This document shows positions 28,641 to 37,876 of a stretch of DNA of 62,092 bases, in pieces (position 1 is the first letter of the stretch; every line of letters starts with the position of its first letter). The stretch comes from JAKLQR01 sp963753165. Lineage in GTDB: Bacteria > Nitrospirota > Thermodesulfovibrionia > Thermodesulfovibrionales > SM23-35. The notes under the pieces are model-generated. The model searched no databases, had not been told where the DNA came from, and saw only the letters and a program-made list of their open reading frames with translations. The stretch is taken from the NCBI GenBank assembly GCA_963753165.1, contig CAVWBP010000001.1, positions 1-62,092 on the forward strand, read 5' to 3'. The position numbers and the translations under genes were made by a program.

Positions 28641-29894
28641 TTATTGCGTTTCCCTCTTTGCTTTTTCCCGCATGTCTGCCGCGCGTTCTTTTATCTCTGT
28701 CAGGTCCCGCTGCATTTCGCTCCAGCCGTACCAGAGCGCATAATCAGGATTCGAATGGAACGCACCCTGGAAAGTCCTCATGCGGTGCTTGAGGAACATC
28801 AGGAAAAGATTCTGTTCTATCACCGTGGGAGCATCGTGGAAAGTGAGCAGATCTGCATACGCATGAGAATATTTCATAGGCTTCTTCAGTATCCCGTCTT
28901 TATAGAGACCGCCTATAATATTGATCGCCTCTGCCATAAGCCGGTCTGCTTCCCGTATCATCTGATCGCCTTTTTCAAGTTCTTTCCGGACGAAATTCAC
29001 CGAATGACATTGATTGCAGACTGTGATCATCTTGTCGCGTTCTCTCTGCCAGTCTTCCTGTGTTACTCTGACTACGTCTGCTGACTTCACCACCGCAAGC
29101 CTCGCTGTCGGATTTCCTGCGGGATCGAGAACACCAAGCCCCTGGAGGATAGTCTTGCGATCGGCAGCCCATTTTTCATCTTCAGGCATGGGAAGCCGCA
29201 CAGCAAGGAATCCCCATGCAGTCCTGTTTTCGTGATTGCCCTCCTGCATGTGACATGTCTGGCAGGTTGGAGCCGCTGCGGTTTCCGGCAGTATATTTAA
29301 TTGCTTGAGGAGAAATCTCACCCCATGCTTCGAAGTCGAAAACATTTCCCATTGCGGATGGTCGAAGCCCATATGACAGGTGATGCATGCCTGAGGCTGA
29401 CTTGCTTCTTTCACCGAGAATAAATGCCGCGTATGGCAGGTATCACAGGAAGCAAGGCCGAAGTCAGCGCCTTTTTCTTTGAATGCCTTGACTTCCGCCT
29501 CTGTCTTCAGTCCGATCCTGTGGCATCCTCCGCATCCTTTTTTTCCTTCCATCAGTGCCGCAGGCTGCCAATGGGCAGTCGGCATGGCCCATTGCGCCTC
29601 CCATGCATGCGCGTGTTTTCCCTTCTTGAATTGTTGCACCTGTGTCGGATGGCAGGTTGCACAGACCTCGGGGAGAGGGCTTTTCACCTTTGCGACATCC
29701 TGGGCAGATTGGTGTTCATCTCCATGGCAAGCAGCGCAACCGATGCCATTTTTCTTATGCTCGCTCAATTCCCAGTCAGTGACAATCTGTGGCGTGATCT
29801 TTTTATGACAGTCGATACATTCCGCAGCGGACACCGGCAAGGCAAAACAAAGCACCAGGAAAACTGCGGTTATCAATACAGCATACCTTTGCAT
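28641..29894 (-). CDS. Octaheme cytochrome c, hydroxylamine-oxidoreductase-like
   Basis: A 417-residue periplasmic cytochrome. ATG 29894 is chosen over 29912 because of AAAGGGGGAA before it; residues 1-23 are a signal peptide ending in PVSA. There are exactly eight CXXCH heme sites: CIDCH, CAACH, CATCH, CGGCH, CDTCH, CITCH, CQTCH, CNQCH. The segment CDTCHTRHLFS through CITCHMGFDH closely resembles the same region of Nitrosomonas HAO. Near the C-terminus, PDYALWYGW aligns with the HAO WTYTEGW segment but has Leu where HAO has the heme-crosslinking Tyr (alignment from memory). This fits the reductive type (nitrite or hydroxylamine reduction to ammonium). No partner NapC/NrfH-type quinol dehydrogenase is adjacent. 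Confidence 0.88.
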   Translation of the reverse strand: MQRYAVLITAVFLVLCFALPVSAAECIDCHKKITPQIVTDWELSEHKKNGIGCAACHGDEHQSAQDVAKVKSPLPEVCATCHPTQVQQFKKGKHAHAWEAQWAMPTAHWQPAALMEGKKGCGGCHRIGLKTEAEVKAFKEKGADFGLASCDTCHTRHLFSVKEASQPQACITCHMGFDHPQWEMFSTSKHGVRFLLKQLNILPETAAAPTCQTCHMQEGNHENRTAWGFLAVRLPMPEDEKWAADRKTILQGLGVLDPAGNPTARLAVVKSADVVRVTQEDWQRERDKMITVCNQCHSVNFVRKELEKGDQMIREADRLMAEAINIIGGLYKDGILKKPMKYSHAYADLLTFHDAPTVIEQNLFLMFLKHRMRTFQGAFHSNPDYALWYGWSEMQRDLTEIKERAADMREKAKRETQ

Positions 29895-30005
29895 AACGAT
29901 TCCCCCTTTCATTCGCTACTATGGCACATAATATCACATCTATCCAAAACAGACAATTCATGCTGCCGGGCAAACGCTGTCTCGGTGCAAGAAGCTTTTC
30001 CAGTA

Positions 30006-31646
30006 TCACTCCATTTCCATTCTTGTTGTCATTTTGTTCTCAATGACACACTGGAGCATTTCCAGTTCATCCTTATCAAACCATGTCAGGCCGCAATAGG
30101 CGCACCGGTCGATCTCAATAAGATATGCGAGGCTGTAGAATCTCCGCATCATGAGATTCCTGCACCCCGGACACGGGATAAGATGCAGTGCCTGTCCCGT
30201 AATCTTCTGCAATTTCTTTATCGTCAGCTTTTTCTGATTATCTGCCATGACCGCCTGGGCCAGCACAGCAATTCTCTCTGTACATTCTTTTTCCCTTCTC
30301 ACGATGATTCTCGGTATTTTCGTGCTTTGCACAAGCACCCCCCTGCAGAAACGGCATTCATAGAGTTTCGTCCGCTCATAAGAAATTTCGTATAACCCCT
30401 GCTTACAATGAGGGCATGAGAACCGCGCGGATGAGCCTGCTCCCTTTTCGGCGCGGCCGGTGAAGAGCGCATTGACTGCAATATTTTCAGATGCCCGCTC
30501 GATTTCCTGCCCAGTGTCCCTGCTGATCCAGCTGCCGGGAGAAATCCATGGCAACGCAGCGAGTTCCGGAAGCGTAAAGGGTCCCTCCCAGCGCTGTTCC
30601 GGGCCAAGGGCATGATACATCGGAGGCGAAGACGGGATTCCTGATACAGGAACTGTTTCCTGCTTCCTCCCGTCATAGAGTGCTGCAAGAGGCAAATGGG
30701 CCATTCTTAAAAGGACCTTTATTCTTTTCCGAATTGGCGGATGTGTAGACATAAGGGTTTCCCAATATCCGGCAGATTCGTCGAATTCGCTTCCCTTAGG
30801 GTCTGCAAAACAGAGCATTTCGAGGCCACTGCCTATGAACCCGGAGCCTGTCCAGTTCCGGGATATCGAGTGAAGCGCTTCAGCGAGAGTCACCGGATTT
30901 CTCGTCATCCTCACCGATGCAGCATCTGCCCTGTATTCCCGTTCCCTTGAGATGAACATCGCAAGCATATGACTGAGCTTTACCAGTATCCAGAAGAGAA
31001 AAAATGCGGGATGTATTCCGCCGCCGCGCTTCTCATCTTCCCCCATCCTTGCCATCTGATCGAGCATTGCAGCATAGGCCCCGAAGAGGCTGGTGGCGAC
31101 TGTCGCTTCGACACAATCGTTCGACAGGATATGATATGCTTCGTGGGCCAGCACAGCCTCCAACTGAGGTCTCGTCAGCCGTGACAGCAGTCCTTCGGTA
31201 ATTGCAATGGCTGCATCGCCTTTGATATCAGCCGCTGCAACTGCGTTCATGGAAAGACTCGGAATGACCAGACACCGTATTTTTCTCGTGTCGCCGGTCA
31301 CGACCTGAATTTCATCAAGAATATTCATCAGGCGTTTGTGGATTCCGTCTTCCGGGTCCGGCGGAACTGCTCCGGCGCTCTTCATGACCGAATTCACCGC
31401 TCCGCGTGTGGCAAAGAAAAAGTGCATTGAGGCGAGAGCCAGGGAAAATCCCACAATAAACAGGAGGTAGAACGGGTTCCTCCAGAAGAAAAGGAGTTCG
31501 GTTTTCAGGAAAAAAACCGGGATAAAAAACAGAACGCCCTGAAATAATGCAATCGTGACCAGAACATACATACAGAGCAAAAAAAGAAAAAGGAGGGTTA
31601 TTCTTGTTGTTTTCTGTTTTTCAATGTCGATGAAGGTTATGGGCAT
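30006..31646 (-). CDS. M48-family membrane metallopeptidase with GYF-like and zinc-ribbon C-terminus
   Basis: A 546-residue membrane protease of the HtpX/Ste24 type. Two or three N-terminal membrane helices (about 15-80), HEAYH zinc motif at 168-172 with the downstream Glu in REREYRAD (about 235-241), and a further hydrophobic segment near 215-232. After the protease domain (to about 320) come a GYF-like segment (about 343-380, WEGPFTLPELAALPWISPG) and two zinc ribbons: CPHC...CRFC (411-434) and CPGC...CAYCG (492-519). The C-terminal combination is unusual for HtpX and may recruit substrate. It is encoded 70 bases after lemA, a common pairing. Confidence 0.85.
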   Translation of the reverse strand: MPITFIDIEKQKTTRITLLFLFLLCMYVLVTIALFQGVLFFIPVFFLKTELLFFWRNPFYLLFIVGFSLALASMHFFFATRGAVNSVMKSAGAVPPDPEDGIHKRLMNILDEIQVVTGDTRKIRCLVIPSLSMNAVAAADIKGDAAIAITEGLLSRLTRPQLEAVLAHEAYHILSNDCVEATVATSLFGAYAAMLDQMARMGEDEKRGGGIHPAFFLFWILVKLSHMLAMFISREREYRADAASVRMTRNPVTLAEALHSISRNWTGSGFIGSGLEMLCFADPKGSEFDESAGYWETLMSTHPPIRKRIKVLLRMAHLPLAALYDGRKQETVPVSGIPSSPPMYHALGPEQRWEGPFTLPELAALPWISPGSWISRDTGQEIERASENIAVNALFTGRAEKGAGSSARFSCPHCKQGLYEISYERTKLYECRFCRGVLVQSTKIPRIIVRREKECTERIAVLAQAVMADNQKKLTIKKLQKITGQALHLIPCPGCRNLMMRRFYSLAYLIEIDRCAYCGLTWFDKDELEMLQCVIENKMTTRMEME

Positions 31647-31715
31647 AAACGGATTATTGCTTCCTCAAAACAAACTTGAAATGCTCTCAATATTCAACGC
31701 CCTTCCAGTGCGTGC

Positions 31716-32273
31716 TCATTGCTCTTTGCTCTCTTTCCCCTGCATATTTTTACCGCGCCCGTCTGCAGAGAAATATTCAGCCTTCCTGAATCCGAAGACT
31801 GATGAGACCATATTGTTCGGGAATATCTCGATTTTTGTTGCAAGATTGGCAACCAGGTCATTATACAACTGCCTTGAGAAAGCGATTTTATTCTCGGTTG
31901 ATACAAGCACTTCCTGAAGCTCCATAACATTCTCATTGCTTTTCAGCACAGGATAATTTTCCATAACTGCGAAAAGACTTTTCAACGCCTGAGTCAGGCT
32001 GTCCTCTGCAACAGCTTTCTCCCGCATATCTGCCGCGGCTATTGCCTTTGTCCTTGCAGTCGTTATCGTTTCCAGGACATTCCGCTCATACTCCATATAT
32101 CCTTTCACGACAGATACAAGGTTGGGGATGAGGTCATGTCGGCGCTTGAGCTGGACATCGATCTGGTGCCAGGCATTTGTTACGTCGTTTCTCAGTGAGA
32201 CGAGACTGTTGTAAATTATGACTATCCAGAACAGCGGGACGACTGCCGAAAGGATGAGAACCCAGACTACCAC
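31716..32273 (-). CDS. lemA: LemA family protein
   Basis: A 185-residue protein with one N-terminal membrane helix (about 3-25) followed by an all-helical domain. Family sequences: YNSLVSLRNDVTNAWHQIDV, LKRRHDLIPNLVSVVKGYM, and a late FPNNMVSSVFGFRKAEYF. The biochemical role of LemA is not established; it often accompanies M48 peptidases, as here. GTG/ATG choice at 32273 has no strong ribosome site. Confidence 0.92.
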   Translation of the reverse strand: MVVWVLILSAVVPLFWIVIIYNSLVSLRNDVTNAWHQIDVQLKRRHDLIPNLVSVVKGYMEYERNVLETITTARTKAIAAADMREKAVAEDSLTQALKSLFAVMENYPVLKSNENVMELQEVLVSTENKIAFSRQLYNDLVANLATKIEIFPNNMVSSVFGFRKAEYFSADGRGKNMQGKESKEQ

Positions 32274-32414
32274 TGACTGCTGCCCGTATTTTCAGGTTTC
32301 TCTCTCAATACATGCATATGCCTTACACTTTACCATAAGGCATACGAAGTGCAAAATGGTTTTTTCATGAAATTTCATTTAAACTTATGAAAAACAATCA
32401 ATAAGGAGAATCGC

Positions 32415-33065
32415 ATGGAAGATCTCAAACAATCCGAAACATGGCGTGTCTTCAGGATACAATCAGAACTTGTCGAAGGGTTCGAAACCCTTCATGAACT
32501 CGGTCCTGCGGTTGCAATCTTCGGGAGCTCGCGGATGAAAGCCGGATCATATCACTATGAAAAAGCGGTTGAACTGGGGAAGAAACTCTCAGACGCGGGG
32601 TTTGCGGTCATCACCGGCGGCGGCCCCGGCATTATGGAGGGAGCAAACAAGGGGGCGAAACAGGGGAAAAGCAAATCGGTCGGCCTGAACATCGAGATAC
32701 CGGCTGAGCAGGAGCGAAACGACTTTCAGGACCTCTCGCTCTCCTTCAGATATTTCTTTATCAGGAAACTGATGTTCGTGAAATATTCCATCACCTTCAT
32801 CATTTTCCCCGGCGGCTTCGGCACCATGGATGAACTATTCGAAGCGCTCACGCTCGCCCAGACAAAGAAAATTTATCCGTTCCCGATAATTCTCTTCGGC
32901 AGGGAATACTGGAAAGGCCTCCTCGACTGGTTCACGACAAACCTTATCCCTCATAGTACAATATCGCCTGAAGACATGAACCTCATTAAGCTTGTCGACA
33001 ACGCTGACGAGGTCTGCGATATACTCCGGGAATTTAAAAAATCCGTACTGGATCAGAATTCCTGA
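32415..33065 (+). CDS. LOG-family (TIGR00730) Rossmann-fold nucleotide phosphoribohydrolase-like protein
   Basis: A 216-residue cytoplasmic protein of the LOG / lysine-decarboxylase-like family. ITGGGPGIMEGANKGA and the signature FPGGFGTMDELFE are intact. Members release adenine-type bases from nucleoside 5'-monophosphates (cytokinin activation in plants); the bacterial role is less clear. ATG 32415 follows AATAAGGAGAAT. It is divergent from lemA with a 141-base gap and convergent with the nuclease downstream. Confidence 0.88.
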   Translation: MEDLKQSETWRVFRIQSELVEGFETLHELGPAVAIFGSSRMKAGSYHYEKAVELGKKLSDAGFAVITGGGPGIMEGANKGAKQGKSKSVGLNIEIPAEQERNDFQDLSLSFRYFFIRKLMFVKYSITFIIFPGGFGTMDELFEALTLAQTKKIYPFPIILFGREYWKGLLDWFTTNLIPHSTISPEDMNLIKLVDNADEVCDILREFKKSVLDQNS

Positions 33066-33083
33066 TCTGCCGGGGGGGGGGAA

Positions 33084-33641
33084 TTACTTTCTGGGGTGTT
33101 CTCTCCGGTAATCTCCGGGCTTTTCCTGCAGCCCGTTCTCACTCCACACACCTGCCCGTGCATTTCTTGCTTCTGTCTGTGCATCAGTGAATTCCTGAAC
33201 ATATTTTACATTGGGGGGAAAAGTATAGAGCATTGCGTAACCGCCCCTGACCATCATGACATTCACCATCTCCCCTTTCGTCGTCCAGAGATATGCGAGC
33301 GTACGTCCGTAGGTGTCTCTCTCTTCAACGTCACGCTCAATCCGGACCTTCTGTCCCGATGCATTCAGGATGCTCTCAAGGTAGTTTTTCGCCCCTTCGC
33401 CCCATGGTTGCTGTCCCATCTCGGGCGCATCGATGCCGATCAGTCTGATTTTCTCCTTTTTTCTACCCAAAAGCACACTCACGGTATCTCCGTCATGCAC
33501 CGTAAGGACAAAGACATAGGAGTCTTCTTCCTGTTTGCCCGCGAAGGGATATTTTTCATTGATAACATAGAACCCGGCAACCAGCAGGAAAATAACCATT
33601 GCGATAAGATTGCCGATTCTCCGTTTCTTCTTCGTTGGCAT
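33084..33641 (-). CDS. Membrane-anchored thermonuclease (staphylococcal nuclease family)
   Basis: A 185-residue nuclease with an N-terminal membrane helix (about 10-27) that may be an uncleaved signal anchor. The SNase OB-fold follows (about 40-170): VHDGDTVSV, IRLIGIDAPEMGQQ with the first active-site Arg and Glu region, and ERDTYGRTLAYL with the second Arg. It probably hydrolyses DNA or RNA outside the inner membrane, Ca2+ dependent. It ends 18 bases from the convergent LOG gene; a run of ten G sits in the gap (about 33072-33081). Confidence 0.9.
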   Translation of the reverse strand: MPTKKKRRIGNLIAMVIFLLVAGFYVINEKYPFAGKQEEDSYVFVLTVHDGDTVSVLLGRKKEKIRLIGIDAPEMGQQPWGEGAKNYLESILNASGQKVRIERDVEERDTYGRTLAYLWTTKGEMVNVMMVRGGYAMLYTFPPNVKYVQEFTDAQTEARNARAGVWSENGLQEKPGDYRREHPRK

Positions 33642-34219
33642 GTTGTATTATACCTCTTCATCCGTGTTCTTTCCCACGATGATTCAGAGTATACCCGGGA
33701 TCCAATAAGGCTCCGCTTACCCCCTCCCCTCGTTCCCTCCATCCTATTTTGAGATCGTAAGATTTCATGGGTTCCAGAGAAATCTCACTTTCTCACAGTT
33801 ACACGCAAAAGCTTCAATTCCTGCTATTTATTCCTTTCCCATTCAAGTAAACATCACATGAGAAGGTCATGGTGTTTCTTTCCAGTGCAATGAAACGGTT
33901 GTTAAAATTGGCAGGGAATGCAATACGAGGAGAAATACTCTTTTCCGGGATAAATGTCGCGAGATCGATCATTACTCAAAACAAGGTTGGGTGACTACAA
34001 TGAAATACTTTTACGGTCTTGGCTATCCCCTACTCAGGTAGGATTTACTCTGTTACAAGAATATCTAAAATACAACTAGGAGAAGTGAAAACGATGAGAA
34101 GCAAAATTAAAAGAGAATTGCTTTCCATACTCATAGAATCACCATTTTATTTTATACTATGCTTGGCTGGTTTCTTTTAAGGAGTTGTAAGTTTTTTAAT
34201 TTTATATGGAAAATTAACT
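33642..34219. other. Intergenic region, nothing recognised
   Basis: About 578 bases between the divergent nuclease and HEAT-repeat genes. It becomes AT-rich toward 34200. I see no convincing coding frame, RNA gene or repeat. A GGAG at 34181-34184 lies too far from the TTG at 34220 to be its ribosome site. Confidence 0.4.
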
Positions 34220-36607
34220 TTGCAGGATTTATTTGACAGATCGGAACAGTCCCGCCATAGAAAGCTTGTTTCGGATGCGGTAATCAATCTGTATGCTGCA
34301 CACGTTCACTCGCTTCTCTATCCTTATAAACATCCGCTCATATCCGATGCCCTTAAAAATGCTTTCCATAGCATCCAAAAAGCTTTTCGGACAAACCTGC
34401 CCCTGCACCTGGAAACGGTTGAGGGGAGGCTGATGCTTGACGGGGAGGTGCTGGCCGGCGATACCCTCGTCATTGGAAATTTTGCAGCCTGGCTCAATAG
34501 CAGGCATATCAAGGCGTTGTCTTTTGTGAGGGAGCTTACCCGGAGGGAACTTATTGCCTTCCACAATATTATTTCGACGAAGGAACTGAGCGTCGAGCAG
34601 CTATCCCATGCGATGGCAGAGAAAAGCATTGTGAATATCAGCGTAAACCCGGTGAGATCCTTATCCGGCAATGCGGGGGTTCTCCCGCCTGAAGAGAAAG
34701 CTCCTGAGGGGTTCATTAAGGGCTATGAAAATACCATGTATTACATGCAGAGCAGCCAAGCCCAGGCTCCCTTCTTCACCAGGCCCGCTGGAGCAGACCC
34801 CCATGAAGATGCTGCCAGTTACGGTCTTATCAGGGGCAACGAGAGTGGAATGCATCAACAGGACCCCTCCCAGGATTTATCTCCTTTCGGCATGGAGTCC
34901 GGAGGGAAGGGCAGCATGGAGGAAATGGCGGAGGGCGCCCGTTATGCCGAATGCGTTGAAGCCCTTCTTGAACACAACGTCTCTGAGGACGCCTGCAGCG
35001 TTATAAGGGAAATTCCCCCGGTTGAGATGGCACATCTCCTTAATACCATGCTTTTCAGAGCCCCGGGTGAAGAAGTGATAGACAGGGTGATCAGAGCCTA
35101 TTTTGGCGGGGGCGGAGGAACTGCTGAGAGCGTTGCTGAACGGTGCAGGATATTCCTTACCGGACTCAAGTCTGACCTCCGGCGTCCATTTCTCTCACGC
35201 TATAATTCCCTTTTCGGTGCCGGCGCCCCTCTTGCGAACCAGGAGCGGGACCTCTTGCCTGAGGCGGTGCAGGGAATTTCTGTCCCTTCCGGAAAACGGG
35301 AGGATGCGGAGTTGCACCCTGAACAACCCGCCTTTGTTCCCTGCAGGACTCTCAAAGGTTCTGATTTCTCATTCGACTTTATCGCGTGCGGGAACGCGGT
35401 GCTGCATGACATTGAAATATCCGGAGAAACTGCCCTCCTCTTTGATGAGGCACATATGGCACACTTTCATAATAGCGGAGCACTGGATGCCCTTCTTTCT
35501 TCTACCCGTACAGCAGCGGGTGATCCGGAATTTCAGGCCGCGATCATTGCGGAATGTACCGAGGAAGCGATTACCGAGGCCTGTTTCGATGTCGTGCTTT
35601 CACTCCTCGGATCAAGTTCTCTTGATGATGATTCGTACCGGAATCTTGAGGGAAGGCTCATCGCGCTCGTCGAAGTATTTTCGGAAAAAGGCGAATTCGG
35701 GAAGGTCCTCGATATTTTCAATTCCCTGAAGACACAGTCATTGCAGGGGAAATGGAGAGATCACGCATCAGCAATTACCAGGAGAGTCTTTTCCTCTGAA
35801 AAGGTGATTGCTGCTATTGTGGGCGCATTGCGGCGATATGGGAGAAAACGGCGGGACATTGCCTCCAGGCTTACGAGCGCTCTGCGGTCTTTCATCATAC
35901 CCTACCTGCTCGATGCCCTCAGTGAAGAGGAAGACACGAGCATAAGAAGGTTTCTTATATCGCTCCTCACAGAGGTACGAAGCGATGCCGCCGATCATAT
36001 CGCCAGACGTCTCCGCGACAGTTCCTGGTATGTCGTGCGGAATATGCTCTACCTGTTGAGGGAATGTCGGGGCAGGAGTCATTCGCGGGCAGTAAGGGAT
36101 TTCCTGAAGCACGAAGTGCCCCTTGTCCGGCTTGAAGCCCTGAGGACGCTCCTCAGTTTTCAGGACCAGGAGGCAGACGCTTGTTTAGTAAGGTTTCTCA
36201 AAAGCGACGTGTCCCAGCTGCAGAAGGGGGCCGTCAGACTCTCAGGCGCGTACAGGACCAAATACGCGGTGCCCCATCTGCTGCGCATGCTCCAGGACCA
36301 AGAGGTTCCCGGGAAGAGATCCACGCTCAAAAAGGGTATTGTCCGGGCGCTCGGCAGGATCGGTGACAGCCGGTCGGTCGGTCATCTTCTGCGTCTCTGC
36401 AGGTCAACAAGCGGCCTCCATAAGAATGAGTTCAACAAGCTGCAGGTCGAAATTTTCAAGACGCTCCATAATTATCCTGCGACAACGATCGGCCCGCTCA
36501 TTGACTTCGGCATGCAATCGGGGAATAAAGAGCTCGTGGCCATCAGCAAAAAACTTACGAAGACATCCGTCCCGCAGGCTGGAAAGCAGGGGGGACGGCA
36601 TGATTGA
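34220..36607 (+). CDS. HEAT-repeat protein with N-terminal domain shared with the next gene
   Basis: A 795-residue, apparently cytoplasmic protein; no signal or membrane helix. Residues of about 15-125 form an alpha/beta domain (NLYAAHVHSLLYPYKHPLI ... LMLDGEVLAGD ... IKALSFVRELTRRELIAFHN). About 130-250 is Pro/Gly-rich linker. About 540-780 carries HEAT-type repeats (for instance LVRLEALRTLLSFQDQEADA, VRLSGAYRTKYAVPHLLRML, ALGRIGDSRSVGHLLRL). TTG 34220 is the only plausible start in the open frame and lacks a good ribosome site, so the exact N-terminus is uncertain. It overlaps the HD-GYP gene by 8 bases, so the two products are made together and likely act together. Confidence 0.75.
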   Translation: MQDLFDRSEQSRHRKLVSDAVINLYAAHVHSLLYPYKHPLISDALKNAFHSIQKAFRTNLPLHLETVEGRLMLDGEVLAGDTLVIGNFAAWLNSRHIKALSFVRELTRRELIAFHNIISTKELSVEQLSHAMAEKSIVNISVNPVRSLSGNAGVLPPEEKAPEGFIKGYENTMYYMQSSQAQAPFFTRPAGADPHEDAASYGLIRGNESGMHQQDPSQDLSPFGMESGGKGSMEEMAEGARYAECVEALLEHNVSEDACSVIREIPPVEMAHLLNTMLFRAPGEEVIDRVIRAYFGGGGGTAESVAERCRIFLTGLKSDLRRPFLSRYNSLFGAGAPLANQERDLLPEAVQGISVPSGKREDAELHPEQPAFVPCRTLKGSDFSFDFIACGNAVLHDIEISGETALLFDEAHMAHFHNSGALDALLSSTRTAAGDPEFQAAIIAECTEEAITEACFDVVLSLLGSSSLDDDSYRNLEGRLIALVEVFSEKGEFGKVLDIFNSLKTQSLQGKWRDHASAITRRVFSSEKVIAAIVGALRRYGRKRRDIASRLTSALRSFIIPYLLDALSEEEDTSIRRFLISLLTEVRSDAADHIARRLRDSSWYVVRNMLYLLRECRGRSHSRAVRDFLKHEVPLVRLEALRTLLSFQDQEADACLVRFLKSDVSQLQKGAVRLSGAYRTKYAVPHLLRMLQDQEVPGKRSTLKKGIVRALGRIGDSRSVGHLLRLCRSTSGLHKNEFNKLQVEIFKTLHNYPATTIGPLIDFGMQSGNKELVAISKKLTKTSVPQAGKQGGRHD

Positions 36608-37679
36608 GGAAGCGGCAAAAATTGTTTCCTGCTTCGTTTCCGGGATGTCTGATTACCGGTCGCATCGCGGTGATCCCCGGTCCGTTTCCCGGCATGTGGA
36701 AGAAGCCCTCGACATCATCAAGTCACTGCATATCGAGCATTTCTTCACCATTACCGTGAGCGACAACAGTATGCTTATCAACGGGGTCCGGATGTCTCTG
36801 GATATGCCTGATGTCAGAAAATTTTTCATGAAGCTGCGGCAGAAAGGGGTTGTCTCGATTGTGGTCAGCAAAGGGGTGCGGGCGGGTGAGGTCCAGAAGT
36901 TCCTTGCAGATCTCACCTCATCAGGCGGTTTTTTCCACTCCTATGCGCATATCGCGGTAAAACGAAGCGAGCAGCCACCCCGAAGCGATATATTTCCCCC
37001 GAAATGGGGACTGAAGGATGACCTCCTTCAGATCAGGCGCATATATCACGACATTTCTGTGAAAGGACGCATCGATATTCCTTCTGTCGATGCAGTTGTG
37101 GGGCGTCTTATTGCGCACGTCCGCAGGGAAGGAGATCTGCATGCTTTCCTTGTCTCCATGACGGAAAACGGGAATGACCTGCATGTTCACTCCGCAGCAG
37201 TGGCGATGCTCTCGATCCTTCAGGGTGAACGTCTCGGTATGGGCAATGCCCTCCTCTTTGACATCGGATTCGCTGCCCTCCTTCACGACGTCGGCAAGAC
37301 GCTGCTGCCGCATACCCTTCTGGACAGGCAGGACTCGCTCCGTGAAACTGAATGGACAGAAATGAAGACCCATACTGATTCCGGCGCAGCCCTCCTCGCA
37401 TCGCTGAACAAAGTCCCTGAGATCGCGATCGTTGTCGCGTATGAGCACCACAGAAAATATGACGGGACCGGATATCCTGAGGCAGGCAGCACGCCGGGTA
37501 AGCAGCATATCATAAGTCAGATTGTTGCCATTGCAGATTTTTATTCTGCGATGAGCGCCGGACTCCCGCACCGGAGACCTCTCGGCAAGAACGCTATTCT
37601 GGGGCTGCTCCTTGAAACCGCAGGAAAGGAATTCAATCCACTCCTCGTGGACAACTTCGTCCGGGCCATGATGACCTAA
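36600..37679 (+). CDS. HD-GYP domain phosphodiesterase
   Basis: A 359-residue protein from ATG 36600 (behind AGGGGGGACGG), overlapping the HEAT gene; the longer frame from 36339 is out-of-frame HEAT sequence. Residues of about 10-115 resemble the N-terminal domain of the upstream protein (HIEHFFTITVSDNSMLINGV, MKLRQKGVVSIVVSKGV). About 150-355 is an HD-GYP domain: LLHDVGK (about 227), KTHTDSGAALL, AYEHHRKYDGTGYP (about 280-293) and AIADFYSAMS. It should hydrolyse cyclic di-GMP. It is the opposing activity to the diguanylate cyclase at 1055. Confidence 0.9.
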   Translation: MIEEAAKIVSCFVSGMSDYRSHRGDPRSVSRHVEEALDIIKSLHIEHFFTITVSDNSMLINGVRMSLDMPDVRKFFMKLRQKGVVSIVVSKGVRAGEVQKFLADLTSSGGFFHSYAHIAVKRSEQPPRSDIFPPKWGLKDDLLQIRRIYHDISVKGRIDIPSVDAVVGRLIAHVRREGDLHAFLVSMTENGNDLHVHSAAVAMLSILQGERLGMGNALLFDIGFAALLHDVGKTLLPHTLLDRQDSLRETEWTEMKTHTDSGAALLASLNKVPEIAIVVAYEHHRKYDGTGYPEAGSTPGKQHIISQIVAIADFYSAMSAGLPHRRPLGKNAILGLLLETAGKEFNPLLVDNFVRAMMT

Positions 37680-37876
37680 CCCCCAGTGTGTTAACTCAGC
37701 GCAGCGAGAGATTTCTGGCCTCGGTTTGCTCCTTCCTGAACTATGCGCTGGAAGTATCGACCTGAGAACTGTTAATTACTACCGAAAATCAATAATGTCT
37801 CTTTATACTTTTCACCTAATATGCTATGTTCTTTCAAGAACCTAAAAAAAGTTTTAATATTAAATGAAAAAGGATA

